A stretch of DNA of 64,000 bases from assembly GCA_002794775.1 (NCBI GenBank), contig NBAY01000127.1, positions 1 through 64,000 on the forward strand, written 5' to 3'. The position numbers and the translations under genes were made by a program. This document shows, piece after piece, positions 45,395 to 58,400 of the stretch; the stretch's first letter is position 1; every line of letters begins with the position of its first letter. The notes below the pieces were generated by a model that worked only from the letters and a program-made list of their open reading frames with translations, was not told the DNA's origin and made no database searches. Source of the DNA: Porodaedalea pini (Eukaryota > Basidiomycota > Agaricomycetes > Hymenochaetales > Hymenochaetaceae).

Positions 45395-45607
45395 AGTTCC
45401 GGGTCGTTACGTTGGTTTCGACTTCGCACTCTGCGCTAGCACGTTTCCTTTTGGCGCTGCTTGGACTGTCTTGACTGATATTTGTGTCTCGTTTTTCTAG
45501 TTTATTCCACGACTTCTCCAATCTATCGTATTATTTAAAGAAGATCATGAACTTACGAGCCGTGCAAGCAGCGGAAACATTTCATACATGCTGATCGAGA
45601 TGTTATA

Positions 45608-46666
45608 TTATGCCTCTTCTTGCACCTGCGGCACGCCATCACGCCACTTTACACCACACGCGCTCGCGATTTGCATTGCGATATCGCGTACTGCACACAC
45701 TTCCTCGTGCGTCGCGCCGCCATGCCGGCAGTTCGCAAGGTGCCAGCCAACCTGGCGTGGGGTATCCATTGCAACAAGTGCAGCGACGACGGCGTATGAA
45801 GTGTCGCGCTGCGCAAGGATTTGCGGGGCGCCGTAAACGTGTCCGTAGCCGATGACCTTCGAGAACCAGCCTGCGGTGAACTCATTCGTTTAGTGGTGAT
45901 ATGTGTATAAAGAATAGTCAGGGAGGGTGCGAACCCATGTCAGGGTGGATAGCATCGAGCAAAGTCTGCACGGAGTCTGCAGTCTCACCGTACATGACAG
46001 TGTAGAGCTGGTCCCCTCGCGTGACCATGTCGGAGACTTTGTCGTTGTCTACCTCGCTTCATATAAAAGTAAGCAACTCTAAAGAGCAACAGAAAAAGTG
46101 AGACCTACCGGACGAGTCTTTTGTCTCTGAGTGCCTCTGGCGTTGCCTCGTACAGCGCTATGAGTGCAGAAATTGCCTAGAATAATGCACTATATATCAT
46201 TTGTAGCGTATGGAATAGAAACTGGGCATACACGCGAGTATCCACTGATCAGACCAGCTTTGAATAGAGCCTCGCGCATCCGCAGCACGACGCGCAGCTT
46301 ATCATCCCTTGTTGCAGAGAGAGCAGTAAGTTCGGTCATTACATACTCGAACACGCACGGTATCCCATCAGGACGGTTGCTCGCACTGAATGAAACTGCA
46401 GCGACAATATACCATGGGTTCTCTGCTTGTGTAACGACTCGGCTTTGATTGGAGTCTACGGCGGAGGATGCTGTAGGGTAGAGGGCTTTGAGACGCGCGA
46501 GAAGCTCGTCTGTTGCTATTTCCGACATTGGAAACGCAGGTGCAAAAGATGCTGTCCTTGATGCTAGGCGTGTTTGAGTCAAAGCCAGAGGTCTTCTCAG
46601 AGGCAGGCCACGAAGAGGGCGTAGTGGATTGAACGAGGGGATGTTGATAAGACGAGGGCTCTTCAT
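45608..46666 (-). CDS. Carboxymuconolactone decarboxylase / AhpD-like protein
   Basis: Four exons on the minus strand: 46666-46232, 46176-46109, 46056-45935, 45870-45608. The spliced frame is 295 residues, and all introns are GT-AG with short spacers. The N-terminus is rich in Arg, Leu and Pro with few acids (SPRLINIPSFNPLRPLRGLP), compatible with mitochondrial targeting. The C-terminal half carries the CMD-like helical pattern (HLANCRHGGATHEEVCAVRD). Members of this fold are lyases or peroxidase-cycle proteins; the substrate is not predictable. Start chosen at ATG 46666 because the extended frame upstream has no ATG. No lesions. Confidence 0.72.
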
Positions 46667-47076
46667 AAGCACAACATGGTATACACGTTTATGCTCTTCG
46701 ACTTCGAGACGCGTCCGTCAGAAGCACTTGGATATGTAGCCTAGCTGCTGCTGCTCGGCGAGTTAGAGTTTTACTCGTGCGAATGTGTACCCAAGTAAAG
46801 AAGCTTGGATGTCCGCGATCGACGCCTCTGAGTCTGATTGGTAGTTGGTACTTATGTCCATGGTGATTACGTCAACAGCATGACACGTTGTCCATTGCAT
46901 TTTCTTGCCCGAGCCGTTTCCATCCGCGAGCGTCTTCATCGTCGTTCTCGTCACTGACGCCGACGCTGCCTGCACCCGCCGACAGCTCTCTCACCGCTAT
47001 TTATCTGTCTCCTCTTTGGCTCCCCTGCTTTTCCTCAGAGTATCTCTTTCTTCAACAACGAGCATAGACTATAGAC

Positions 47077-48501
<1,425 letters not shown>

Positions 48502-49887
48502 GCGGGTATATTGCATGATGGACTCTTGGGGGAGGAGGCGCGTCTGGATGACCTTGAGGATGGACAGGTTATCAAAAATTGCATAAAGACTGAGGGAATT
48601 GGCGGACTGACGTCAAATTTCCACGTCTCCTGCTGATCATTTACTTCTCTTGCCCCAAATGCATTCTGTTTATTGACCGAGGTGGCCTTTCAGTAAGACA
48701 ATGATGACGGACGGGTGAGGGGCATGGGAGTGCTGAAGAGTTGCGGGGAACGGTTCTCCCGATATTGCATCCCCATTTGCTGAGGAATGATTCTTGAGAT
48801 TCTTCAAAGTTCTTCGAAGAGAATCTCAAAGCCTCTCCTAGTCAATATGCTTCAGGAGCGGTTTGACGGCTTATTCTGCATCTCTAAAGGAACACGAGTC
48901 GGTTCTACCTCGCCTTCTTGGGAATCCAAGTACACCCAAATGTGTAGATGCGTAGACTGCATCTGTATCTCTGGGTGTACTACTTTACTGGGACTCGTAC
49001 TTCCTCCGAGACAGCGTTAGCAAGGAAAATAATTTTTGAAGTTGTGTTCTTGCTTGAACGCCGACTCTGGCGTAGCCTCGACGGAATAGAATAGATAAAT
49101 CCTACGGCTCGGATGTGTGGCCGTCGGACCCGCCATCGGCGCACCGACGACAGCCTTGCGCGACGATTGCTCATACGTGCCATACGCACGAGCTCTCTTC
49201 AGGGTTTCCTTCGATGAAATAGGTCAGTGTTGTATTCCGAACCGAGGGCTGTGCTCCATACATGTAACTTTCTCCGAACCCTACCGTAATGATCGGCCTG
49301 TCTTCCAACTCGTGAAAGTCGCATCAAATGATCGGAGAGAGGAAGGAACTTTGAGTTGAGCTTCGCTCGGCGATCCCGAGTTTCGTTGTTGTTTTCTTCT
49401 CACTCGCTGGGTTCATACGCGTTTAACTTGCTTGGCGAGCAACCTGCATACTTTCCGAAGAAAGAATCCACGGTAGATCCGTGATGCATGGTTGATCACC
49501 GACGAACATTGCAAACTCCAATAACGACAGGCACGCGAGGCCGACACCGTCGCAGGCGGAAGGGGAAGGGGAAAGAGTCGAATACAAGGCGCGCACCAAA
49601 CACTCTCGCAAGCTTCAGAGTTAGTTGGCCAGTCCTACGCTTTATGACGGAATGAAAAAGAAGTTTCCGAGATATCGAGATATCGGCGCTGTAGATGCAC
49701 TACGGGCACAGGCAGGGTCGGGTGCGGTGCGCGTGGCAACCATGTGGGAGATGAGGAATGGGGTATGGTGCGCCGGGGAGATGCAGATGTACGGAAATGT
49801 AGGATAGATGCGGATGGTAAGGTTTACTAGTTTGTTGGAGGGGGAATAAGCTGAGACAGAGGCAGAGCCGGGCTTAGGATAAGTTTA
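48502..49887. other. Intergenic with possible decayed coding fragments
   Basis: 1.4 kb without a gene I can support. Around 49340-49040 the minus strand has coding-like frames (for example RPIITVGFGESYMYGAQPS) broken by frameshifts; no family recognised. Confidence 0.3.
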
Positions 49888-50046
49888 GTAAGCTCGAAGT
49901 GCGAGGTGCGACCCGGACTTTATGCTGCGACGAAGGAGCGATGATAACATGCGTAGCTTGTGTGAGAAGAGCGGCCTTCGCGATGCCATATCCTGTTCCT
50001 GAGGACCCTCCGATGACGAGGACGATTTTGCCTGCGAGCGTTGCTA
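49888..50046 (-). pseudogene. Short-chain dehydrogenase/reductase fragment (N-terminal Rossmann unit)
   Basis: The minus strand encodes LAGKIVLVIGGSSGTGYGIA followed by KAALLTQATHVIIAPSSQ, the first beta-alpha-beta unit of an SDR with the NAD(P)-binding GGSSGTGYG (TGxxxGxG type). The frame then degenerates and stops within about 15 codons. No catalytic YxxxK follows. This is a truncated relic of an oxidoreductase gene. Confidence 0.6.
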
Positions 50047-50598
50047 TTGTGTGGTGACTAGAAGACGGCGAAAGGCTGCTTTATGCAGCATTTCAGACGC
50101 GACGTATTGAGTGAGTGCATTATGATAAGTAATGGGCGTTCTTTCTGGTCATGCGTATATCGTCAGTCTGATCTGAGCGCGCTGTCGACACGATGGTTGG
50201 AGTGACAGGGCGGACGCGACTCAACCTCATAAGCGCAATCTTTTTCAACCACATATCGCCGAGCGTCGAATAAGCGACTTCGCCACTGACATCTTTGCCA
50301 GATGTGCTATGCATATATAGAGAGAGTTCTGAATTAGCTATTGAGTACCTTTGTATGACTGTTGTGTGTTGGGTGAGCTTAGATCACACGGAACTTGGTT
50401 GAACCAGTTCCACAGGTCTGCCGGAGGTGCAAGCGAGTGTGGAAAATGAGCACCGAATGGTGCAATATAGTGGTCTGGTATTGTTTATTCCATACTTTCC
50501 CTTTACATGTATTGTAGCCTCAACGTGCAGACTACCAAGTCACGGAAAATACACGAAATAGTTAAAGAGTTCTTGCAATTTGACATTGAGCCTGGAAA

Positions 50599-52546
50599 TT
50601 ATGAATTGCTACTTTTTGATGACGGCTTCTTGTATACTTTCCAGCGTCTTCTGTCTACCTCTTCAGGACGGGGATCGGTTAAAGCTTGTGCAAACGTTTT
50701 CTTATCGCGGCTTGTAGATGAAATTTTGGACTCGGAAGATCCTATAATAGATGTCTCGTCACGTCCACTCTTATCCAGTTCTCCCGCGGACGTCTCGCCA
50801 CCTCCGCTCTGAGAGCACCCCGGGCCCTCTCTCCGGTTCCCCCGCACTGCCTCCTTCCTTTTTGGATCTCCTGTAGATGCCTCGTCACCTCCGCTCCGAG
50901 GATCCTTTGTCCAACTTTCCTCAAAAATCGCCTTCCTCTTATCTGCACTCATAAAGTCGTCCTTCTGTGACATGGCTTTTGTAATGGTGTGTTCAATAAC
51001 TTGAAGGGTGAAGAATGCCAATCATATTGCCGCTCTTTTATAGGCTCATTGCTCGCTTTGACGCATGGAGCTAAGGGCCTGTTCGGATGCGATTTTGATG
51101 CCGCGATAACTTACCTTTGCAGCTTTCTGTCATCAATCCTAAATAATGTTACTTCAAAAGAGACAAAATCTAAGCTAACCACGCATCATTGCGTGGTTAA
51201 ATTTGATCCAAACAGGACTAAGAGTCGTCGTCATCAGCAAAAAAGCGTGCTCAAGCATCATGATGCTGATCCGGATGATTTCTTTGCATCGTTTAACTTT
51301 TAAGATGGCAATCTGAGAGCCTGAGGACGCTAAACGTAGAGTGGTACATTGCAACTGCAAGCGATTGCTTGATTGAGCGTCTCAGAATCATGAGCATCAC
51401 TTATTCGAACTTTACATCAGTACTAATGCCAACAGTCTCATCTTTCTCTTGTCCGAGTCGCCGTGTACATGCATTGCAGTCTCATCGTACAAGCGGCCTC
51501 CATGGAAAGATCAAACCGGCTCTTGCAATTGAAATCCGATTCTAGTAAACATGTCTCGCTAGCTCCAGTTATCAGTTCACCACTAGTACGTTGTAACGTT
51601 AGTTCCCCTCAGACCGTGGATGGGATGATTTGCTACTTCCAAGCCGAAATACCTTCTTGCCACTACTTCTCTCTTTCTCCGGTGCTTTTGATGGAGGTGC
51701 AATCGCAACCTTCGCAAAGCTTCGACTCAAACCTTCTTCTTGTGCCCCACCGCGATGTGCAGGTGTTCGCATTTCCCTGGAAGGGTTGGAAGATACTGGA
51801 GATGCCTCGCCGTCCCCACTTCAGGTGGCTTTCTGCGGTGTTCCCGTACTCTCACCACCTCCACTATGTAGGGGCTTCTGGGTACTTTCATCCCCCCGTC
51901 TCCAGCTCTTTGTCATTGCAATCCCCTTATCCTTTTTGTTCAGTGGTTTCGGAGCCGGTTCTTTCTCTGCCTCTACCTTGCCTGAACTAGACTCCCCCGC
52001 AGGGTCGAGTTCCGCAGCTTTCAGTCTAATTTGGCTCGCATCTACGAGTTCCTTGAGTTCTCTCACGGAGGCATCTGAAACCTTTACTCCTTTAACGACT
52101 GAATACTGTGGGACACGAAACCGTCGATTAGATCAACAAGGACTTGAAGATGAACTAGAACAGTTCATACCTTTCCGTCGTCTTTGCCATCGAGAGGCCG
52201 ACATGTGAATTGTTTCGCAACAAATGCCCATTGTGCTATTGGCAGCTGAGCAGAGCCTGGAGCGTATTTGATTACTACGTTCGGCTGATTGTACTTCTTA
52301 TAGTCGGGGTCAACTTCCCCAGGTTCCAGTGGGACAAAGTACTCAAGGTTCTGTCCCCATTCTTCTTTCACGAACATTTGCGTTGGCCACCGATCCCAGA
52401 TGGTCTCTCCTATCTTCAGGCTGCCCAAACTCGTTAGCATCACGGTTCTCAGCCGACCATCACCTGTCTTGCCTAAGACGATTTGTTTATGGAATCGAGA
52501 GCCTTGAACACCCCCGGTAGAGGAGTACTTGAAGTCAATTTTCTTG
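50599..52546 (-). pseudogene. Decayed gene of unknown function with repeated SGGGE-like motifs, cut by element 3
   Basis: The coding frame runs up to the left border of element 3 (KIDFKYSSTGGVQGSRFHKQ at 52546), continues through WPTQMFVKEEWGQNLEYFVP and QWAFVAKQFTCRPLDG to 52165, then after an apparent intron a Lys/Glu/Ser/Gly-rich part. That part contains degenerate repeats of the form SGGxE(A/T/S)S: SGGGESTGTP, SGDGEASPVS, SGGDEASTGD, SGGGETSAGE, SGRDETSIIG. An in-frame TGA (near 51820) lies between two coding-like segments at a possible CGA. A Tourist-like MITE sits at 51075-51218. The 5' end of the gene must lie beyond element 3, outside the window. Function unknown. Confidence 0.5.
51075..51218. 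mobile_element. Tourist-like (PIF/Harbinger) MITE
   Basis: 144 bp flanked by TAA (51072-51074 and 51219-51221). The imperfect terminal inverted repeats are GGGCCTGTTCGGATGCGATTT and, from the other end, GTCCTGTTTGGATCAAATTT. An internal perfect hairpin AACCACGCA/TGCGTGGTT lies at 51177-51198. TAA target sites and GGGCCTGTT termini are typical of Tourist MITEs of the PIF/Harbinger superfamily. Confidence 0.7.
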
Positions 52547-52984
52547 TGTCAGGACTTGAACTTTTCCCTTCTTTTAATTGCCTTTTATCATTTCTTTTCT
52601 TTTAATCACTCCTTTCCATTATAATTAATCGTCTTTTCAATCATTTCCCACACTCTCTTCACATGACCTTCATTCGTTCCATTCTGCTCCCATTATATAA
52701 TCCTAGACAATGGGGCAACTGGTTCTCACAAGGTGATCACTGTATATAAGGAAGAGGAATCACATCTGAACACCTGTTCTGCTTTTCCTCTTACCTCCGT
52801 GACGACCTAGGTGAGACCGCATCCCCCTCCTGTAGTAGAGTATATTGTATTAATCCTCTTACCTCCGTGACGACCTAGCCTGAGTACAGCATGTCCCGAG
52901 TCCCCACTCGAGTATAGCACGTCCCAGATGACAGTCAGTCGAGGCCTGCCCAGTCCGAGCCATCTCCCAGACTCCCGCCTAACA
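52547..52984 (+). repeat. Element 3, 5' LTR
   Basis: 438 bp from a degenerate TGTCAGGAC (TGTTAGAAC in the young relative) to CGCCTAACA. Contains TATATAAGG at about 52743 and, about 31 nt later, GTTCTGCTTTT (52776-52786), the complement of the PBS. Confidence 0.85.
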
Positions 52985-52985
52985 T

Positions 52986-52996
52986 AAAAGCAGAAC
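52986..52996 (+). promoter_or_regulatory. Element 3 primer-binding site, self-priming type
   Basis: AAAAGCAGAAC one base after the LTR; exact complement of GTTCTGCTTTT in the LTR, 11 nt. Identical in sequence and position to element 2 despite the heavy decay elsewhere. Confidence 0.7.
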
Positions 52997-53098
52997 CCCA
53001 CTCAGGCTCATCCCCAGCGTATGTCGTTGCTGTCGACTCGCCTCCACTCAGTCTAGAGGAGCGCTCCCCTCGACGGACTTGAAGTGTAAACCCCCTAA

Positions 53099-53386
53099 AT
53101 GACAACCCTCAACCCTGCCCGGACGTTTTCGGATGTTTGTGTATTACGTAAACTTCACAACCAACTTTCTCCGACCCTGGCTCTCCACATCTCCCTTTGG
53201 TGGAGAAGCCATTTGACTTGGACGTGGGTGACGTTACATGTACAATCGTCAACATCATTGTCGATTGTTATCTCTATTGCATCATTCCGCCTTATCATTA
53301 ACTTCGCTGACAAACCCGTCCAATGTTGGTGTAACCCTGGATCGAACGCACAACCCATCCCTGTTCCTTTGCCGTCATCAAGATAG
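53099..53386 (+). other. Conserved leader ORF of the element 2/3 family
   Basis: A frame of about 95 codons in the leader, with the core SLWWRSHLTWTWVT, FRLIINFADKP and GSNAQPIPVP, is also open in element 2 (minus strand, about 60805-60520) with many third-base differences, so it seems to have been under protein selection. Element 2 has ACG where element 3 has its ATG. The frame ends in the -1 relation to an open stretch that runs into gag. Confidence 0.4.
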
Positions 53387-53694
53387 ATCTCACCAACGAA
53401 CAGCAACGGGCCCTTCCTGCATCGGCACGTTGGAATCTGGACCGACTAGGCTACATCGCAACCAACAACAGTGGTGTCGTACACGATATCTGGTGGAGTG
53501 AAGTCCGGCACAGCTGGTATTCATCAGACAAACAAGGAAGGAGAGCAAGGTGGCCCCCAGCTGCTCCATCTTCACCGGCACCATCAACATCCACAGTCCT
53601 TCTGCCTCCGACTCCAGGCTCTTACCGTGAGGCTCATAGAGACCCTTCACCGCCAACCCCCCCTGAACCTTTGACACCCATGCCCGAACCCACA

Positions 53695-54777
53695 ATGTCA
53701 GCAGGAGGTTTCAGTCAGCAGCAGATGGAGCAGATTGTGGCCATTGTCGCAAATGCCTTCACCCATCAGGCGAACAACACCCCTGCACCGGTCGTGGCAG
53801 CTAACCCCCCGACCCCCAGCATCGACGTCACCTGGCCACGTGAATTCACTGGTGGCGACGACTATCTAGACTTCAAACACGAGGTCCTCCTTTTTGTCTC
53901 CGCAAACCCAAATTGATACCCCACATCGGAGAGTAAGATATACGTTGCCCTCTCCTACTTAAAAGGAGGCAATGCGGTGATGTGGGCACAGAATTACGTG
54001 GAGGAGTCAATGATGGCAGGCATCATGACCTTCACTGACAGCTGGACAAGGTTCCAAGAGTGCCTAGACACCTCGTTTGATGATCCGAACCAGAAGGAAA
54101 AGGCACTGGCGAAGTTCCGAACCAAGGTTCAGAAGGATCTCACTGCCGATGAGTTCTTCCAAGACCTTGACATCATCATCACAAGAGTGGGGCTGACAGA
54201 TGACAGCATCATCTGCAACTGCCTGAAGAGGGCGATGAACATCGAGGTGGTGTGTGGAGTGCTGAGGTCAATGCCGGTTCCGACAACGTATGATGACTGG
54301 AAGAAGAAGGCCATTGAGATCAACCAAGGCAAACAGCAAATCCGCACAATCCAGCGAGGTCGCACATTCCCGCCCCCACTGCGTCAGCAGCAGCAACAGG
54401 CACCCCCAGCTCGCCGTCAGACTGCTGCCCCCCACGTCAACAAACACGATGCAACCGGTGTTACCTTTGGAGGCGCTGGCCAGCTGATGGACGTCTCAAT
54501 GAATGAGGCGCAACACCGACATGCGTGTTGGATCTGTGGCCAGCTCGGTCACTTCAAGGATGCGTGCCCACAAGGGAAGACGATCATGCAGCGTATGCTG
54601 CAGATGATGGAGCCATGCGAATGTCACCTCCTCGCCGACAAGCTAGGCGCGATGAAAGAGTCGGCATTCGAGGAAGTCATGGACACTCAAAAGGCGACAG
54701 TGGAGGACTATGTGGAGGAAGAAGGAGATGACGAAGAGGTCATCGACTTGCAGGGTTTTGCGAGTGGTCAGGCATAG
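53695..54777 (+). pseudogene. Element 3 Gag, one TGA
   Basis: Aligned with element 2 Gag over the full length: FSQQQMEQIVAIVANAFTHQ, WPREFTGGDDYLDFKHEVLL, then TGA at 53914 where element 2 has Arg, SYLKGGNAVMWAQNY, and zinc knuckle CWICGQLGHFKDAC. Ends at TAG 54775-54777 shortly after a GGGTTTT slippery heptamer (54753-54759), which is conserved with element 2. The following hairpin TGGTCAG/CTGACC keeps six of seven pairs. Confidence 0.85.
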
Positions 54778-55064
54778 CCATCGGGGCAACTGACCGAGAA
54801 GAACAAGGGGCTTCATATCCAGATTTGATAAAATATAACCAACCGTCTGTACAATACGTAGATGCAAACGACATTGATAGTTTTCCTGATTATGAAGTCC
54901 CCACTGGTGTGAATGAGAAAGACAAGCATGAGCAATTGTTCATGAGGGGAACTGGCAGATGCCAGCTGGACCTCCTCCTGAACATCAGATGTAGCATGGA
55001 GGGTGAGACGAGGGAAGTAGATGCGCATGCGCTCGTGGATTCGGGATGTATGGGATCATGCATT
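54760..55064 (+). pseudogene. Element 3 Pol, N-terminal part (up to the insertion)
   Basis: The -1 frame after the slippery site runs through YNQPSVQYVDANDIDSFPDY to the protease active-site region LVDSGCMGSC, where element 2 is inserted after codon CI. In element 2 the motif reads DSGCTGSC, so Thr became Met (ACG to ATG, CpG type). Confidence 0.85.
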
Positions 55065-55499
55065 TGTTAGGCGGGAGTCCGGGAGACGACTCGGACTGGG
55101 CAGGCCTCGGCTGACTGTCGTCTGGGTCGTGCTATACTCGAGCGGGGACTCGGGACACGCTGTACTCAGGCTAGGTCGTCGCGGAGGTAAGAGGATTAAT
55201 ACAATATACACTACTACAGGAGGGGACGCGGTCTCACCTAGGTCGTCGCAGAGGTAAGAGGAAAAGCAGAACAAGTGTTCATGCGAGTTCCTCAAACCTT
55301 TTATTCGCGCCGATTGTGAGACCGGATTATCTAAGTACTGTATAGTTTATGTAATTAGGAATGGAACGAATGAAAGTCGCGTGAAAGGAGTGTGGGAAAT
55401 GATTGGAAAGATGATTAATTATAATGAAAAAGGAGCGGTTAAAAGGAAAGAAATGGTAAAGGGAAAATAAAGGAAAAGGCGAAGGTTCGAGTTCTAACA
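55065..55499 (-). repeat. Element 2, 3' LTR
   Basis: 435 bp, TGTTAG to CTAACA. On the minus strand it follows the pol TAA (55502-55500) without a gap; the last pol codons (AAG GGG GGG) form the polypurine tract. Confidence 0.95.
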
Positions 55500-58400
55500 T
55501 TACCCCCCCTTCAAGGTTGGGCGTCCCGACCAACCATGATCGCGGTCGTCTGGCTCGGTGTTGGCGAAGAGCAGGCGGAGTCGTTGACGAGGGATTTCGA
55601 GTCTCCGAGGTGCACCCGGATGTTTGAGGTAGAACTCAGCGATCGCCTCCTTCGCGTTCTCGCCGAAGTCCGTCTCAGGCTGCCAGGTAGGTTCATTGTA
55701 GCCGACCCACTTGACAAGGTACTGTAGTTTCCCTCGGTGCAGACGTGAGTCTAAGACTTCCTCGAGTTCGTATTCCTCCTCGTTGTCGATGATGTCTGGC
55801 GGCGGCGGTGGTGGTTGCTTCTGGCTTTCAAAGGACGGTTTGACGGCGGGTTTCAACAGGGCTTCGTTGAAGACAGGGTGGACCTTTTTCCATCGCTTCG
55901 GGAGTTTGAGCTTGTACGCGCTCGCTCCTACTTTGTCGACGATGTCAAAGGGACCGTACCATTTGTCGGCAAGCTTCTTCGTGGGCGAATCTGTGCTGAT
56001 ATTTTGTCCATCGAGGAAGACCTTATTGCCAGCCTTGTACTCTACCGAAGCTCCTGCCGTTCGGTCATGGTAGCGTTTCATGTCGTCTGCCGCTTTGACC
56101 AGGTTGTCCTTCGCGACACGATGAGTCTCTTTTATGTGCTTCGCGAATTCTTCCGCCGACATGTTGGTAGATGAGGTTCGTGTCGTGTCAAAGCTCAAGG
56201 GGTGACGTCCTGTGTTCGCGTAGAAAGGGGACATCTTCGTCGCCGAATGTTCACGGTTATTGTACGCAAACTCTGCGAGGGGGAGCCAGTCTTTCCAGTC
56301 CGATTGGCGATGGTTCACGAAGAGCCTAAGATACTGTTCGAGCTCTTGGTTAACGCGTTCTGTCTGACCATCTGTCTGTGGGTGGTACGCCGTCGACGGG
56401 TTGCCTTCGATGTGTAGGAGTTTGTACAGCTCCTTCATCATTGATGCGTCAAACTGTGTGCCTCGGTCATGGATGATCTTCTTCGGCAAGCCGTGAAGGC
56501 GGAAGACTTGGTCTCGGTACAGCTGGGCCATGCCTTCTGCTGACAGCCTTGTCGTCGTCGGGATCGCGTGCATTTGTTTCGAGAACCTGTCGACGAAGAC
56601 ACAGATTGCGTTGTGCCCCTTGGAGTCTGGGAGTTCTCCGATGAGGTTGACCGTGACGATTTCCCATGGGCCTTCCGGGATCGTGTTCGGGTGAAGTGGC
56701 CTTGATCTCGATGTTCTCAGAGCCTTCGTCCGCTGGCAACGGTCGCATCCTCGGACGTATGCTCGAACGTCGGAGAACATCGACGCCCACCAGAAGTCTC
56801 GACGTACCAGTTCGACCGTCTTTGACGATCCGGGATGTCCTGCCAGGGTCGAGTCGTGGCATTCCCGTAAAACCGCTTCCTTCATCGTCGACGGCACGTA
56901 CACCTTGCCTTTCATCCGCCACAGCCCGTCGGCCTTCGTCATTCCCGTTGGTCTTTCCGACTCGTCCTGCGCCCTCTGCGCGTCACCCACTCGTTCCAAC
57001 ACTTCCTCACGCGACGTCCTCACCACTCCACGGTTCAGCCACTTGTCCTTGATGAACACGACGTCATCGTTGTCATCCTTTCCCTCATCGTAGCCTGCTT
57101 TGCGTGACAGTAGGTCCGCCTTGCCCATCGTCTTCCCCGACTTGTGCTCGAGGTGGAAGTCGAATTCCTCGAGTTCTGTCCGCCAGCGAGCTTGTCGATA
57201 GCTCAGTTTCTGTGCCGACCTGAAGTAGGTGAGGTTGGCATGGTCGGACCAGATCTCGATCTTGTGGCGAGCGCCCAGGAGGTATTGACGCCATTCCTTG
57301 AGTGCCGAGACGATTGCGAGCATTTCCTTGTCGTAGATCTCGTAGTTTCGTTCGGCCGGTAGGAGCGCTTCTGACCTATAGGCGACTACCCTCCACTTGC
57401 CTTCCTGTTTCTGCAATAGCACGCCTCCGAGTGCGAAGTTCGACGAGTCCGCCTCAACGCGGAAAGGGCCCTCGTCGTTGGCGATGGCCAGGACTGGAGG
57501 TGAGCAGAGACGTCGTCTCAGCTCCTCGAACGCCTCCTGCTGTTCGGTCTCCCATACCCAGTCCTTCTTGCCCGTCAGCGACGTCAGCGGATGGACCACT
57601 TTGCTGTAGTCCTTGATGAACCGTCGTAGCCAATTACCCATGCCGAGGAACTGTTGTAGCTCCTTGAGGTTTCGTGGGACTGGCCAGTTCGCAATCGCCT
57701 CCGTCTTTGCCGGGTCCGCCTTGATCTCGCCGTTGCCGATGATGTGACCGAGATACTTAACGACCTTGGCATCGAATTCGCACTTTTCCGGTTTCAAGTA
57801 CAGGCCGTTTTCCCGGAGGATCTGAAGTACGCGCCTCGACGTGTCGATGTGCTCCTCAATGGTTTCTGAGAGGATCAGTATGTCGTCGAGGTATACGATG
57901 ATCAAGTTTGCGTAGATCAGTTCTTTGAAGATGTGGTTGACGAACGCTTGGAACGTCGCCGGCGCATTACAAAGACCGAAAAACATGACTGTTGGCTCGA
58001 AGAGGCCCATGTTCGTGCGAAATGCCGCCTTCCACTCGTCGCCTTCGCGGATCCGGACGTTGTAGTACCCCCAGCGAAGGTCAAGCTTAGTGATGTACTT
58101 CGCCTTCTTGACCTTATCAACAAGTTCGTCGATGAGAGGGAGGGGGTACTTATTCTTGATCGTGCCGTCGTTGAGTTTGCGGTAATCCTGGATCGGGCGT
58201 AGTGATTTGTCGGCCTTCTTTATGAAGAAGAAAGGCGACGCCATGGGCGATATCGACCGTCGGATGCGACCTGACTTTAGATTTTCATCGAGGAAGTCCT
58301 TGAGCGACTGCTGCTCAGTTGGCGTGAGCGGGTAGATCTTACAGTCGCTTGGTTTGAAGTCGGGCTTCAAGTCGATGACGTGGTCCCAGGGGCGATGTTC

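Noticed and set aside
54825..55070. Independent small gene starting at 54825
   Set aside because: It is the start of element 3 pol in the -1 frame, matched residue by residue by element 2.
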